From contig CP124529.1 of assembly GCA_029953615.1 (NCBI GenBank), forward strand, positions 1,826,998-1,890,997: a stretch of 64,000 bases of DNA. Reading direction: 5' to 3'. The position numbers and the translations under genes are program-made. Below, in pieces: positions 9,006 through 19,653 of this stretch; the stretch's first letter is position 1; every line of letters begins with the position of its first letter. This DNA is from Pseudomonas putida (GTDB lineage Bacteria; Pseudomonadota; Gammaproteobacteria; Pseudomonadales; Pseudomonadaceae). A model generated the notes under the pieces. That model ran no database searches and had not been told where the DNA came from. It saw only the letters and a list, made by a program, of their open reading frames with translations.

Positions 9006-10871
9006 TCAACCCGCTTTGGCCTGGGTGTTGGCCGCGGCTTTCCTGGCCGGCTCGGACTTGGCGGTAGCCTTCTTGGTCTGGGCAGGCTTTTGAGCTGGCT
9101 TGTGCGCAGGCGCATGCTTGGCCGGGGCTGCCTTGCTCGCCGCTGGCTTGGCAGCAGCTTCCTTGGCCACAGGCGCAACTGGAGCCGGTGCGGCTTGTGG
9201 AGCAGGCGCTGGCGCAGGTGCCGGCGCCACTTCCTCGGCCTTGGCAATCGGCTCGGCCTTCACTTCAGGCTTGTCCGCCCCGCCAAACAGGCGCTTGAAG
9301 AAGCCCGGCTTGTCCTGCTTGGCCTCATCGACCGCCTTCGGCTCAGCTTTGGCCGGGGCCTTGTCTGCCTTGTCGCTCTTGTCGGAGGAGCCACCGAACA
9401 GGTTGGAGAAGAACCCGCCCTTGCTCTCCTTGGCCGCCACTGCGCCTGCCGCTGCTGCCGCGGCAACCGGCGCGGCTTTGGCCGGGTCGAACGACTTGCC
9501 GGCCAGCAGGTCCTGCACTTGGCTGGCGGCGCGCTGGCCGCTGCGCAGAGCGCCTTCCAGGGTGCCCGGGTAGAGGGGGTCGGTATGCTCACCAGCAAAG
9601 GTGATGCGCTGCACCGGGCGTTCCCACAGGCGCCAGTATTTGCTGATCTGCCCCGGGCCATAGGCCAGGTAGGCCCCGCCGGTACCGGCGTCGGTGCTGT
9701 AGCGCTTGACCTCGTAGCCGGTGAACGAGCCACGGGCCTGTGGGTAGAATGCATGCAGACGGATCAGCACCTGATCGACCATCTGCTTGTCGCCGAATGC
9801 CTGCAGCAGACGGGCGTTGTCGCCGGACAGGTTGATCACCACGTTGGCGCCACCCTTGAGTGCTGGCTCGATCCACAGCATGCCCAAACCGGCGTTACTG
9901 AAGATTTCGCCCGACATGCGCGCGCGGCTTTCCCAAACAGGCTTCTTGAACTTGAGCATCAGCTGGTCGCGCCAGCCATAGTTGGTGCCCTTCAACGCCG
10001 CCAGGTGCTGGCTGTCCAGGCCCGGGGTCATCTGGATCTTCGCCAGGGCGCGCAACGGCACGGCCATCACCAGGTAATCCGCCTGGTAGCCGACGCTGCC
10101 GACCTTGACCGTGACACCGTCTTTGTCCTGGACGATGGCGGTCACCGGCGAACTGGTCTTGATGGTCTTCAGTTGCTTGACGAAGGCCTGGGCCAGTACC
10201 GGGCTGCCGCCGGGAAGGCGCGCGGCACGCAGGTCACGGTCGCTGACGCCACGATACACGCGGTTCTGCTGGGCAAAGTACAACAGCGACAGGCGCGATG
10301 GCTCATCGTAGCGGGTACGGATCTGCTGGTTGACCAGCTGGCGGGCGGTGGACGGCAGTTGCAGTTTGTCCAGCCAGGTGGAGACGTTGATCTGGTCGAG
10401 GGCAAACAGCGTGCTGTTGGCTTGCGGGTTCAGCGGGTCGTCGATCGAACGGGCCAGGTCGTCGAGGGTTTTCTCGTAACGCTTGAGTGCCTCGGCGGTG
10501 GCCGGCTGCTTGGTGGCCAGGTCGGTGGCGCTGAAATACTCGCCGTCGATCAGGTAACCGGGGGTACGCACGAACTCCGGTGCCGGCAGTGTTTCAAGTT
10601 TGAAACGGTCGAGGTACTGGTTGAGCACCGGCTGCGCCTTGGCGTTGCCGATCCACTCGCTGGTGGCCAGGCCCGAGCGCCCGCCCATGCCCGGTTTGGC
10701 TTCAAGCAGCGTCACCTGCCAGCCTTTGTTCTGCAGCTCGTAGGCGGCCGTCAGGCCCGCCAGGCCACCACCCACGACGATTGCCGAAGGCGTCTTGTCC
10801 TTTGCCAGCGCAGCGCCGCTGGACACACCAATCAATACCAACGCGCACAGGCGCACCCAAGCAGCAGCCAT
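9006..10871 (-). CDS. flavin amine oxidase (FAD-dependent), exported, with unusual C-terminal tail
   Basis: This 621-residue protein has signal peptide VRLCALVLIGVSSGAALA. The FAD-binding fold begins directly after it (AIVVGGGLAGLTAAYEL, with ELQNKGWQVTLLEA) and ends at about residue 450 with the FAD-closing motif TFAGEHTDPLYPGTLEGALR. It should oxidise an amine or a related substrate outside the cytoplasm. The last 170 residues are not part of the enzyme: two copies of a GFF-x2-LFGG motif (KGGFFSNLFGG near 493 and KPGFFKRLFGG near 533) are embedded in Lys/Ala/Pro-rich sequence that becomes a pure Ala-Pro-Lys tail. The substrate is unknown. A signal peptide of Sec type is read, with no twin arginine. 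Confidence 0.8.
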   Translation of the reverse strand: MAAAWVRLCALVLIGVSSGAALAKDKTPSAIVVGGGLAGLTAAYELQNKGWQVTLLEAKPGMGGRSGLATSEWIGNAKAQPVLNQYLDRFKLETLPAPEFVRTPGYLIDGEYFSATDLATKQPATAEALKRYEKTLDDLARSIDDPLNPQANSTLFALDQINVSTWLDKLQLPSTARQLVNQQIRTRYDEPSRLSLLYFAQQNRVYRGVSDRDLRAARLPGGSPVLAQAFVKQLKTIKTSSPVTAIVQDKDGVTVKVGSVGYQADYLVMAVPLRALAKIQMTPGLDSQHLAALKGTNYGWRDQLMLKFKKPVWESRARMSGEIFSNAGLGMLWIEPALKGGANVVINLSGDNARLLQAFGDKQMVDQVLIRLHAFYPQARGSFTGYEVKRYSTDAGTGGAYLAYGPGQISKYWRLWERPVQRITFAGEHTDPLYPGTLEGALRSGQRAASQVQDLLAGKSFDPAKAAPVAAAAAAGAVAAKESKGGFFSNLFGGSSDKSDKADKAPAKAEPKAVDEAKQDKPGFFKRLFGGADKPEVKAEPIAKAEEVAPAPAPAPAPQAAPAPVAPVAKEAAAKPAASKAAPAKHAPAHKPAQKPAQTKKATAKSEPARKAAANTQAKAG

Positions 10872-11066
10872 GTCGGCGAACTCCGAGTCAGGGGTTACAG
10901 AAACGGGGAGAGGCAGGAATGCCCCGGGAGAGATGCGTTAAGAATACGTCAGCTCCGCCGGCCCTGCCAGCGCAGTGACATCAAGTCCTTTTGGCCACTG
11001 ACATTTTTGCCTGCGGCCCTGCCACAAGTTGGCAAGCGCAGCTGGCAAGCCGATCGACAGCAGCGG

Positions 11067-11095
11067 TTGTTCTGCCCTGCGGCATTGCTTAGGCT
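11067..11095 (+). promoter_or_regulatory. candidate sigma-70 promoter for bioA
   Basis: TTGTTC (11067-11072) and TAGGCT (11090-11095) are spaced by 17 bases, 40 bases before the bioA start. Both boxes are only partial matches. Confidence 0.4.
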
Positions 11096-11135
11096 TACGC
11101 GGTCGAACCACGCCGCAAAGCCAGGAGAAGTGCCC

Positions 11136-12542
11136 ATGGGCCTCAATGATCAGTGGATGCAACGCGACCTCAAGGTCCTGTGGCACCCCTGCACCCAGAT
11201 GAAAGACCACGAGCAGCTGCCGCTGATCCCGATCAGGCGCGGCGAAGGCGTGTGGCTGGAAGACTTCGAAGGCAAACGTTACCTGGATGCGGTGAGCAGC
11301 TGGTGGGTCAACGTGTTTGGCCACGCCAACCCGCGTATCAACCAGCGCATCAAGGACCAGGTCGACCAGCTGGAGCACGTTATCCTGGCCGGTTTCAGCC
11401 ACCAGCCGGTGATCGAGCTGTCCGAGCGCCTTGTAGCCATGACCCCGGCCGGCCTCGACCGGGTGTTCTATGCCGACAACGGTTCGTCGTGCATCGAAGT
11501 GGCGCTGAAGATGAGCTTCCACTACTGGCAGAACGTCGGCAAACCGGGCAAGAAGCGCTTCGTCACCCTGACCAACAGCTACCACGGCGAAACCATCGCC
11601 GCCATGTCTGTCGGCGATGTGCCGCTGTTCACCGAAACCTACAAGGCGCTGCTGCTCGACACCCTGAAGGTGCCCAGCCCCGACTGCTACCTGCGCCCGG
11701 AAGGCATGAGCTGGGAAGAGCACTCGCGCACGATGTTCCAGGCCATGGAACAGACTTTGGCCGAGCACCACGCCTCGATCAGTGCGGTGATCGTCGAGCC
11801 GCTGATCCAGGGTGCCGGCGGCATGCGCATGTACCACCCGGTGTACCTCAAGCTGCTGCGCGAGGCCTGCGACCGCTACGACGTGCACTTGATCCACGAC
11901 GAAATCGCCGTGGGCTTCGGCCGCACCGGCACGATGTTCGCTTGTGAACAGGCCGGCATCCGCCCGGACTTCCTGTGCCTGTCCAAGGCCCTGACCGGCG
12001 GATACCTGCCGCTGGCCGCCTGCCTGACCACCGACAAGGTGTACCAGGCGTTCTACGACGACTACCCGACCCTGCGCGCATTCCTCCACTCGCACAGCTA
12101 CACCGGCAACCCGCTGGCCTGCGCCGCGGCGCTGGCAACACTGGACATCTTCGAGCAGGACAAGGTGATCGAAGCCAACAAGGCCCTGGCCACACGCATG
12201 GCCAGTGCCACCGCGCACCTGGCCGACCACGCACATGTCGCCGAGATTCGCCAGACCGGCATGGCCCTGGCCATCGAGATGGTCCAGGACAAGGCCGGCA
12301 AGGTCGCCTACCCATGGCAGGAGCGCCGTGGCCTGAAAGTGTTCGAGCACGCCCTGACCCGTGGCGCCCTGCTGCGCCCGCTGGGAAGCGTGGTGTATTT
12401 CCTGCCACCGTATGTGATTACGCCAGAGCAGATCGACTTCCTCGCCGAGGTTGCCAGCGAAGGCATCGACATTGCCACCCGCGATAGCGTGAGCGTGGCC
12501 GTACCGGCCAACTTCCACCCCGACTTCCGTGACCCGGGCTAA
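11136..12542 (+). CDS. bioA: adenosylmethionine-8-amino-7-oxononanoate aminotransferase
   Basis: BioA transfers the amino group of S-adenosylmethionine to 8-amino-7-oxononanoate (KAPA) to make DAPA in biotin synthesis, using PLP. The protein is 468 residues, the usual length. Family segments visible are KVLWHPCTQMKDHE at the start, the SSWWVNVFGHANPRI region, YADNGSSCIEVALKM, LIHDEIAVGFGRTGTMFACE with the PLP-contacting Asp, and LSKALTGGYLPLA with the PLP lysine. The ATG at 11136 is preceded by CAGGAGAAG. The frame is open far upstream, but that part is the reverse strand of the amine oxidase. No other bio genes are adjacent. Confidence 0.96.
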   Translation: MGLNDQWMQRDLKVLWHPCTQMKDHEQLPLIPIRRGEGVWLEDFEGKRYLDAVSSWWVNVFGHANPRINQRIKDQVDQLEHVILAGFSHQPVIELSERLVAMTPAGLDRVFYADNGSSCIEVALKMSFHYWQNVGKPGKKRFVTLTNSYHGETIAAMSVGDVPLFTETYKALLLDTLKVPSPDCYLRPEGMSWEEHSRTMFQAMEQTLAEHHASISAVIVEPLIQGAGGMRMYHPVYLKLLREACDRYDVHLIHDEIAVGFGRTGTMFACEQAGIRPDFLCLSKALTGGYLPLAACLTTDKVYQAFYDDYPTLRAFLHSHSYTGNPLACAAALATLDIFEQDKVIEANKALATRMASATAHLADHAHVAEIRQTGMALAIEMVQDKAGKVAYPWQERRGLKVFEHALTRGALLRPLGSVVYFLPPYVITPEQIDFLAEVASEGIDIATRDSVSVAVPANFHPDFRDPG

Positions 12543-12568
12543 GCCCGGACAGATAGCCATACCACTTT

Positions 12569-12659
12569 CCCTGTGGGAGCGGGCGTGCCCGCGAAGCAGG
12601 CACCGCGGTGCCTGGCAAGGGCTTCGCCCTTGTTCGCGGGCATGCCCGCTCCCACAGGG
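12569..12659. repeat. REP pair (REPIN), structured spacer
   Basis: Inverted copies of CCCTGTGGGAGCGGGCGTGC flank a spacer with hairpins around GCACCGCGGTGC and AAGGGCTTCGCCCTT. The layout matches 4353-4441 and 47883-47972. It lies between bioA and the RsmE-family gene. Confidence 0.9.
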
Positions 12660-12690
12660 GATCTGCGTCTCTCTTCTACCGAGCAAAGCC

Positions 12691-13410
12691 ATGAGACTGT
12701 CCCGCTTTTTCATCGACGCCCCCCTGAGCCTTGGCGAGCACGACCTGCCCGAAGCCCAGGCCCACTACATCGGCCGCGTGCTGCGCATGGCTCCCGGCGA
12801 CGCCGTGCAGCTGTTCGACGGCAGTGGCCAGGAATACCGCGGCCAGTTGCTCGAAGTGGGCAAGAAAACCGTCCGCGTCAGCCTCGACCAGGCTCTTGCC
12901 GGCCAGGCCGACTCCCCCCTGCATGTCCACCTCGGCCAAGGTCTGTCCCGAGGTGAACGCATGGACTGGGCGATCCAGAAGGCCACCGAGTTGGGCGCAA
13001 ACGAAATTACCCCGATCGTCAGCGAACGCTGCGAGGTGCGGCTGAAGGACGAACGCGCCGACAAGCGCCTGGCGCACTGGCGGCAGGTGGCGATTAGTGC
13101 CTGCGAACAATGCGGCCGCTCGACCTTGCCGGTCATCCACCCACCCGTCACCCTGGCCGAATGGATGAACAGCGCCAAGGCCGACCTGAAACTGGTCCTG
13201 CACCCGGTGGCCGAACCGCTCAGCAGCCATGCCAAGCCTGCCACCCTGGCCTTTCTGATCGGCCCCGAAGGCGGCCTGAGCGAGGCGGAGGTCGACCAGG
13301 CCAAGGCTGCCGGTTTCCACGCAGCACGCCTGGGCCCACGCGTGCTGCGCACCGAAACCGCACCGGTGGTGGCACTGTCGGTGGCACAGCAACTGTGGGG
13401 CGACTTTTGA
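12691..13410 (+). CDS. rsmE: 16S rRNA (uracil-1498-N3) methyltransferase, RsmE family
   Basis: RsmE methylates U1498 of 16S rRNA with SAM. The 239-residue protein has the N-terminal PUA-like part (residues 1-70) and the SPOUT trefoil-knot domain. The canonical features are all present: GERMDWAIQKATELGANEI, TPIVSERCEVRL, LIGPEGGLSEAEV, and the knot end LGPRVLRTETAPVVAL. A second, more divergent RsmE-family protein is encoded at 49461-50168; of the two, this one keeps the standard motifs and is the likelier true RsmE. Its stop codon abuts the stop of the converging hemolysin III gene with no bases between. Confidence 0.9.
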   Translation: MRLSRFFIDAPLSLGEHDLPEAQAHYIGRVLRMAPGDAVQLFDGSGQEYRGQLLEVGKKTVRVSLDQALAGQADSPLHVHLGQGLSRGERMDWAIQKATELGANEITPIVSERCEVRLKDERADKRLAHWRQVAISACEQCGRSTLPVIHPPVTLAEWMNSAKADLKLVLHPVAEPLSSHAKPATLAFLIGPEGGLSEAEVDQAKAAGFHAARLGPRVLRTETAPVVALSVAQQLWGDF

Positions 13411-14028
13411 CTAGCGCACGTAGAACGACACCGCCACGAAGTGCATGAGGCTGCCGGCGATCACGAACAGGTGCCAGATGCCATGCCAGTGGCGGAAGCG
13501 GCTGTCGAAAGCGAAGAAGATGATGCCGACGGTGTAGAACACCCCGCCGGCGGCCAGCCAGGCAAAGCCGGCGCTGCCAAGCGAGTGCAGCAATGGCTTG
13601 ACCGCCACCAGCACGATCCAGCCCATCACCGCATAGATGATGATCGACAAAATGCGCGCCTCGGAGCGTGGCTTGATCTCCTGCAGCATGCCGATCACTG
13701 CCAGCCCCCAGACCACCCCGAACAGGCTCCAGCCCCAGGGGCCGCGCAGGCTGACCAGGCAGAACGGTGTGTAACTGCCGGCAATCAGCAGGTAGATCGA
13801 CAGGTGATCGAGCTTGCGCATGATCACCTTCGCCCGCCCGCGAGTGCTGTGGTACAGGGTGGAAATGCTGTACAGCAACAACAGGGTGCTGCCGTAGATG
13901 GAGAAACTGACGATTTTCCACGGGTCGCCCTGCAGGCCCGCGACCACGATCAGCCAGATGGCACCGATACAGGCCAGGACGGCACCGACCAGGTGGGTCC
14001 AGGCGTTGAAGCGTTCACCGTAGTACAT
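13411..14028 (-). CDS. hemolysin III / PAQR family membrane protein
   Basis: This 205-residue protein has seven predicted membrane helices. It carries the family signature residues: GERFNAWTHLVGAVLA at the start, STLYHS with the His of the metal site, KLDHLSIYLLIAGSYTP, and HWHGIWHLFVIAGSLMH near the end. Bacterial members are called hemolysin III because of an early activity report; the fold is that of PAQR membrane hydrolases or receptors. The ATG at 14028 has AGGAGG eleven bases upstream. Longer in-frame sequence upstream runs through a REP element and is not coding. The real substrate is unknown. Confidence 0.9.
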   Translation of the reverse strand: MYYGERFNAWTHLVGAVLACIGAIWLIVVAGLQGDPWKIVSFSIYGSTLLLLYSISTLYHSTRGRAKVIMRKLDHLSIYLLIAGSYTPFCLVSLRGPWGWSLFGVVWGLAVIGMLQEIKPRSEARILSIIIYAVMGWIVLVAVKPLLHSLGSAGFAWLAAGGVFYTVGIIFFAFDSRFRHWHGIWHLFVIAGSLMHFVAVSFYVR

Positions 14029-14082
14029 GCAAACACAGACCTCCTGAGGTGGGCTGGGTTCCTGATGTGATGCTGATGGCCT

Positions 14083-14165
14083 CTTCGCGGGCATGCCCGC
14101 TCCCACAGTTATCCACTTGCCTTGAAGTGTATGATTTTTCCTGTGGGAGCGGGCGTGCCCGCGAA
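14083..14165. repeat. REP pair
   Basis: TTCGCGGGCATGCCCGCTCC at the left and its inverted copy ending CCCGCGAA at 14165 surround a 29-base spacer. It separates hemolysin III from the end of the chp operon. Confidence 0.9.
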
Positions 14166-14185
14166 AGGGCCCTGCGCCTTGCATC

Positions 14186-14659
14186 CTACCCAAGGTCAGG
14201 TTGCAGTTCCGCGTCACGCACCAGCCGTTCCAGCCCGACCAGGTCTGGCACCCGCGCCACCTGTTCGCCCACCTGCACCGCCGCCAGCTCCAGCCGCCCC
14301 AACGCCACATCCACGTAGTTCAGCTGGCTGTCGAGCTTGCACGAGCGCGGAATGTCTTGCAGCAACAGCGCCAGGTAACGCAGCCCGGTATCGCCCAAGG
14401 CATTGAGCACCACCACGCGCGCCCGCTCACCACAGGGCGTCTCGCCTCCGCACGCAGCCTCGAAGCCGATCAGCGGCAGGCGCTGCTGGCGCCAGTCGAT
14501 CCAGCCCAGGTGCCAGGCCGGCTCGCCGCGCTGGCACACCAGGTTGCGCTGGCCACTCAGTTCGGCCACCGCCACGTTTGGCAACACCAGGGTACGGTCG
14601 CCCAACGGCAGCAAAAGCCCGGTCAGGCTGCTGCGCTGGCCGGCGATCAGTTCAAGCAT
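14186..14659 (-). CDS. chpC: CheW-like coupling protein ChpC
   Basis: This 157-residue CheW-domain protein is the last gene of the Pil-Chp cluster. Recognisable features are GDRTLVLPNVAVAELSG, WHLGWIDWRQQRLPLIGFE, and ALGDTGLRYLALLLQDIP. In P. aeruginosa ChpC is an accessory coupler that helps link inputs to the ChpA kinase. The ATG at 14659 overlaps the end of chpA by 8 bases, supporting translational coupling; the frame upstream of this ATG has no CheW similarity. In the P. aeruginosa order chpB (a CheB) would precede chpC, but there is no such gene here. Confidence 0.85.
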   Translation of the reverse strand: MLELIAGQRSSLTGLLLPLGDRTLVLPNVAVAELSGQRNLVCQRGEPAWHLGWIDWRQQRLPLIGFEAACGGETPCGERARVVVLNALGDTGLRYLALLLQDIPRSCKLDSQLNYVDVALGRLELAAVQVGEQVARVPDLVGLERLVRDAELQPDLG

Positions 14660-17600
14660 GGGCCTGGCTCCAGTGGGCAATGCTCTGCAACAGGACCGAT
14701 TCCTGGTACGGCTTGCCCAGGTATTCGTTGACACCGATGGCCATTGCACGGTCGCGATGCTTCTGCCCGGTGCGCGAGGTGATCATGATGATCGGCAAGT
14801 CTTTCAGCCGCTCGTCACGGCGAATGCGTGTGGCCACCTCGAAACCGTCCATGCGTGGCATCTCGATGTCCAGCAGCAACACATCGGGCCGGTGTTCTTC
14901 CAGCAGGGCCATGGCGTCGACCCCGTCCTTGGCCGTCAGCACGCTCATGCCATGACGCTCCAGCAGGCGGCTGGTGACCTTGCGCACGGGTCACCGAGTC
15001 GTCCACCACCATTACCAGCAGCGCCCGCCGTGGCGCCGGGCCGAACACCTGGCGCTGGGCACCGCTGCCACCCGGCAGGCGCGCCAGGCGCCGCTGCTGG
15101 CCACGCAACTGGCCCAGCAGGTCGAGAATCAACACCACCCGGCCATCGCCCAGCAGCGTCGCCCCCGACAACCCGGCAACCGCGGCAAACTGCGGCCCCA
15201 GGCTCTTCACCACGATCTCGCGGCTGGGCGACAGGCTGTCGGCCTGGATAGCGAATGACTGCTCCTGGGAATGCACCAGCAGCACCGGTAGCGGCACGCT
15301 CTGCCCGAGCAACGCCGGGCGTGGCATGCCCTGCAGCAGCTCACCCAGGTAGCGCAGCTCGTACTCGTGGCCGGCGTACACATAACGCGGGGCGTCCAGC
15401 TGGTAACACGCGGCCAGTTCGGCCGGCGGCACACGGACGATGCCCTCGATGGTGTTCAGCGGAATGGCGTACTGTTCTTCGCCCAGGTGCACCATCAGGG
15501 CACGGTTGACCGACACGGTGAATGGCAGGCGGATCAGGAAGCGCGCGCCCTTGCCCTGGGCCGACTCGATACTCATCGAGCCGCCTAGTTGCTTGACCTC
15601 TTCGTGGACCACGTCCATGCCCAGGCCCCGCCCGGAAATCTGGGTGATCTTCTCGGCAGTGGAAAAGCCCGGGCGCAGGATGAACTGGAGGATCTCGTGA
15701 TCGCTCAATTGCGCCTGCGGGTCCAGCAGGCCGCGCTTGATGGCCTTGCGGCGTACCGCTTCCAGTGGTACGCCGGCACCGTCGTCGGTCATTTCGATAA
15801 CGATGTCCGCGCCTTCATGCAGCAAGTTCAGGTGAATGGTGCCCTGCTCCGGCTTGCCGGCGGCCAGGCGCGCTTCGCGGCTTTCAAGGCCATGGTCGAC
15901 GGCGTTGCGCAGCATGTGTTCCAGCGGCGCCACCATGCGTTCGAGCACGCTGCGGTCCAGCTCGCCCTCGGCGTTGCCGACCACCAGTTCCACTTGCTTG
16001 CCCAGCTCGCTGGCCACCTGCCGCACCACACGCTGCAAGCGCGGTACCAGGCGCTCGAAAGGCACCATCAAAGTGGCGGTCAGGCCTTCCTGCAACTGGC
16101 TGTTAACCCGCGCCTGCTGTTGCAGCAGGCTATAGGCCTCCTGGGCGCGCTGGGCCAGGGTCTCCTTGAGGTCGAGCAAGTCCGAGGCGGACTCGAACAG
16201 GGCCCGCGACAGCTGCTGCAGCTGCGAATGGCGGTCCATTTCCAGCGGATCGAAGTCGTCATAGGCATCGCCTTCGAATTGCTGCCGGCTGGAGATCCGC
16301 CCTTGGGTTTCAATGTCCAGGCGCAGCAACTGGTCGCGCATGCGCTCAAGGGTGGTTTCCATCTCGTTGAGGGTGAACTGCGCATCGTTGACCTGCTGCT
16401 CGATACGTCCGCGGATGACCGAGTGCTCGCCGGCCAGGTTGCCCAGGTCGTCGAGCAACTCGGCATCGACCTTGACCATGTCGCCTGGCGCCCGCTCCGG
16501 TGCTGCCGCCGGCACCTCGCTGGTGGCGGCGCCAACCGGCCCCTGGCCCGCGGCGCTGTCGGTCAGCGCCGCACTGCTGAAGTTGCGAATGTAATCGATC
16601 AGCGCCGTGGCAGCATGCAGAGGCTGGCCCAGGCGCACGGCATCGAGCATGTGCGCCAGGCGGTCGTGGCAGTTCTGCAGCAGGGCGAACAATGGCGCGC
16701 TCGGCGGCAGGCGGCCAGCGGCCAGCAGCTCGTAGAGAAACTCCAGTTCATGGGCCAGGTCGCCGATCGGCGCAATTTCGACCATGCGCGCCACACCCTT
16801 GAGGGTGTGCAGGTCGCGCATCAGGTTGTCCACTTCGACGCTGCTGCGTGGGTCGGCCTGCCAACGCGCCAGGGCTGCGGCAGCGCTCTCGACGATGTCC
16901 GAACTTTCTTCGAGAAACACTTCCAGCAGCTCTTCGCCAGGGCTTTCCGGCTCTTCGACCAGCGGCTCGGCCACAGCCGGCAGCAAGGGGGTGTGCGCCA
17001 GCCCCAGGCCAAGGGTATCGGCCAGGTCCATGTCCGGGTGCAGCGGCGTTACCGCGTCGATGCCCACCAGGCCAGTGGCCTCCGGAGCCAAGGCCTGGCT
17101 TAGTAGCTCACGCAGGCTGTCGACCAGCTCCGGCCTTGGCGGGATATCCTGCCCGGCCGCCACTTCGTCCAGCATGTCCAGCAGGGCCTCATGGGCCCGC
17201 TGCGCCTGGGCGAAGAAGCGCGCATCGGCGGGCAGGCTGCCCTCCTCCACGGCGCCATACAGGTCGAGCAAGGCTTCGCACACCTCATCCATCTGCCACA
17301 GGTCGGCCAGGTGCGCGGCGTGGCCCAGGGTGGTCAGTTCGTCGAGCAGAGTGTCCAGCGCATCGCGCTGGCCAGGCTGTTCCTGCCAGCGCGACAGCAA
17401 CGACTCGGCATTCAGCAGGATGTCCATGGCCTGGGCCAGGAAACTGGCAATCAATTGCGGGTCGCGCTTGCCGCGCCGCGCATGCTGTGGGTCGTCATGC
17501 AAGCTGGCCAGGTGCCCGTCCACCGCCTGGCCGACCTGTTCGATCAGCTCCGCCGCGCCGGGGATGGCCGCCAGCGGCGTGCTGTCGAGTTGCGCCAGGC

Positions 17601-19605
17601 CCAGGTGGAACAGCGAGCGCGCCGCTTCCAGCCATTCGATCTCGGCCATTTGCAGGGGCAATTGGTGGCCCTTGTATTCACGTGCCAGGCGGTCGAAGGC
17701 GGTAGCCAGTTCGGCGACAGGCATCACCCCGGCCATGGCGGCACTGCCCTTGAGCGTGTGCAGGGCACGCTGCAGGCCATCGCTGACTGACGTGTCGTGG
17801 CCGTCGGCGCTCTGCAGGAAAGCATCCAGGCTGGCCAGGTGGCCCTGCGCCTCACTGCGGAAAATGGCGAGCAGCTGTGGGTCGAGGCCATCGATGTCGG
17901 TCGCCACCGGGGCATCGTTTTCTGCCAGGGCGTGCAGGTGCCCGGCCAGTTGCTCGATGTCCGTCAGTTGCGGCAACTGGCCGGCGGCAAAGTCGGCCAG
18001 CAGGTCGGGCAGGTGGACAAACACCTGCTGCAACGCCACTACCCCTTCCGGGCTGAGCACGCTGCGGCCTTCGAGTACCCGGTTCAGCAGGTGCTCGGCG
18101 CCCCAGGCCAGCTCGGCCACCGCCTCGGCATGCACCATGCGGCCGCTGCCCTTGAGCGTATGCAAGGCGCGGCGCACTTCACCCAGTGCCTCGCGCAGCT
18201 GGTTGTCGGCCCGCCAGCGCAGCCAGTGGCGCTCGATTTCCGGCAGCAGTTCACCGGCCTCGTCGAGAAATACTTCGCGCAACTCGTCATCGATGCCATC
18301 TGTGCTGCCACCGTGGCCGGCAGCGGCCTCGACCTGCGCGCAGTGCACGCCCAGCGTCGCCAGGCTGGCGCGCGCCATATCGATGAACGGCTGGCCGTCC
18401 GCCAACGGGTCCGCCACCCGCCATTGCAGGTAGCATTCGGCGGCGCTCAGGGCCTCGGCCAGGTGCTTCAGTTCGTCGGCTGGCGGTTCTACCTCCAGGT
18501 GCTGCAGCCAGCGCTGCACATAGCTGGCGCAACCGGCAAACAGCTCGGCCACGCCCGGCAGCATCAACATCGCCAGCGCTCCGCGAATCTGCTGCAACAA
18601 CCCTGGCAAGGGTTGCAGGCGTTGCCGCGGCCAGCCGGACTCCAGGCAATCGCCGATCAGGTCCTTGGCCTGCTGCAGCACGTTCAGCGACTCGTTCAAC
18701 ACCAGTTGGCGGATCTCGACCAGGTCCGAGCCAGGCAGGCCGCCCTGGCCGTTTTCCTCCAGCGGGCCGACCATGCCATTGAGCGTGGCCTCCACGTATA
18801 GCAGGGCCCCCGCGACATCCATCAACACCGCGTCGTCCACCACCCGCTCGCCCTGGGCCAGAGCCTGCAGCGCCAGCACCTGGTCGATGATCACCCGGCG
18901 TGGCTGCTGAAAGCCCAGCACTGCCAGGGTATCGGCCACGTGGCGCAGGGGTGCCAGCAAGGCATCGAGCTGCTCGCTGTGCTGGCGGTCACCGCGCACG
19001 AACTGGTCCAGGCGCTCCTTGATGCGCATCAGGTCATCGCAAAGCGCGGTCACCACCGAACGCAAGGCATCGCGGCCCGGGCCGGCCTGCAACTGCTCGC
19101 GCCAGTTGCCCAGCGACAGGTCGAGATTGGCCAGGTCATCGGCACCGGCAAAGCGTTGCGTGGCGCCGCTGATCAGGCTGGCCTGGGCCAATGGCTCCTC
19201 CCCCCGGCAGGCACGCAGCTGGTTGAGCAGTGGCAGCATCACCAGTGGCAGGTCGTGGCGGGCGCCGCGCAAGCGCTCCAGGTACGACGGCAGTTGCTCC
19301 AGGCCGCGGAACAACGCGCCCAGGCAATCACCGCGGGGGCTGACCTGGCCATCGGCCAGGGCTTTGGCGAACAGCTCCAGCTCTTCGGCCAGGCGCGTGG
19401 CGCCGCGCAGTTCGAGCATGCGCAGGCAGCCGTGCACCTGATGCAGGTTGTCGACCACGAATGCCAGCATCGACAAGTCGCCAGGCTCGCCGGCAAAGCG
19501 CTCCAGCGCCTGGCGCGCCTGGCCCAGGCAGTCGAGGATGGCGGCCTTGGTCCAGGCCAGCGCCACCGTGTCGTGGCGCTCGGGGCTTACTGCGGCTACA
19601 GCCAT
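14652..19605 (-). CDS. chpA: ChpA/PilL hybrid sensor histidine kinase, frameshifted near its 3' end
   Basis: This is the central CheA-type kinase of the Pil-Chp pathway. Three canonical phosphotransfer motifs HTLKG occur at about residues 482, 616 and 933. They are followed by a dimerisation region (GEHSVIRGRIEQQ), the ATPase (N box RNAVDHGLESREAR near 1230; GLGMDVVHEEVKQLGGSMSI), a CheW domain and a C-terminal receiver (LLLDIEMPRMDGFEVA). The reading frame breaks at the GGG of 14988-14990: DDSVT is followed by nonsense. Ignoring one base gives DDSVTVRKVTSRLLERHGM and the intact receiver, 1650 residues in total. The ATG at 19605 has GAGGAG; an ATG at 19641 is possible. It is much shorter than the P. 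aeruginosa protein (about 2,470). Confidence 0.9.
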
Positions 19606-19653
19606 GGGCACTCCTCGGCGCGGCTCTTCAGTCGAGCTCATCGGTTGAGCTCT

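Noticed and set aside
8961..11135. Long plus-strand open frame continuous with bioA (1,193 residues in all)
   Set aside because: This part is the reverse strand of the amine oxidase gene, whose product has clear FAD motifs. The bioA start at 11136 has a good ribosome-binding site and gives the family length.
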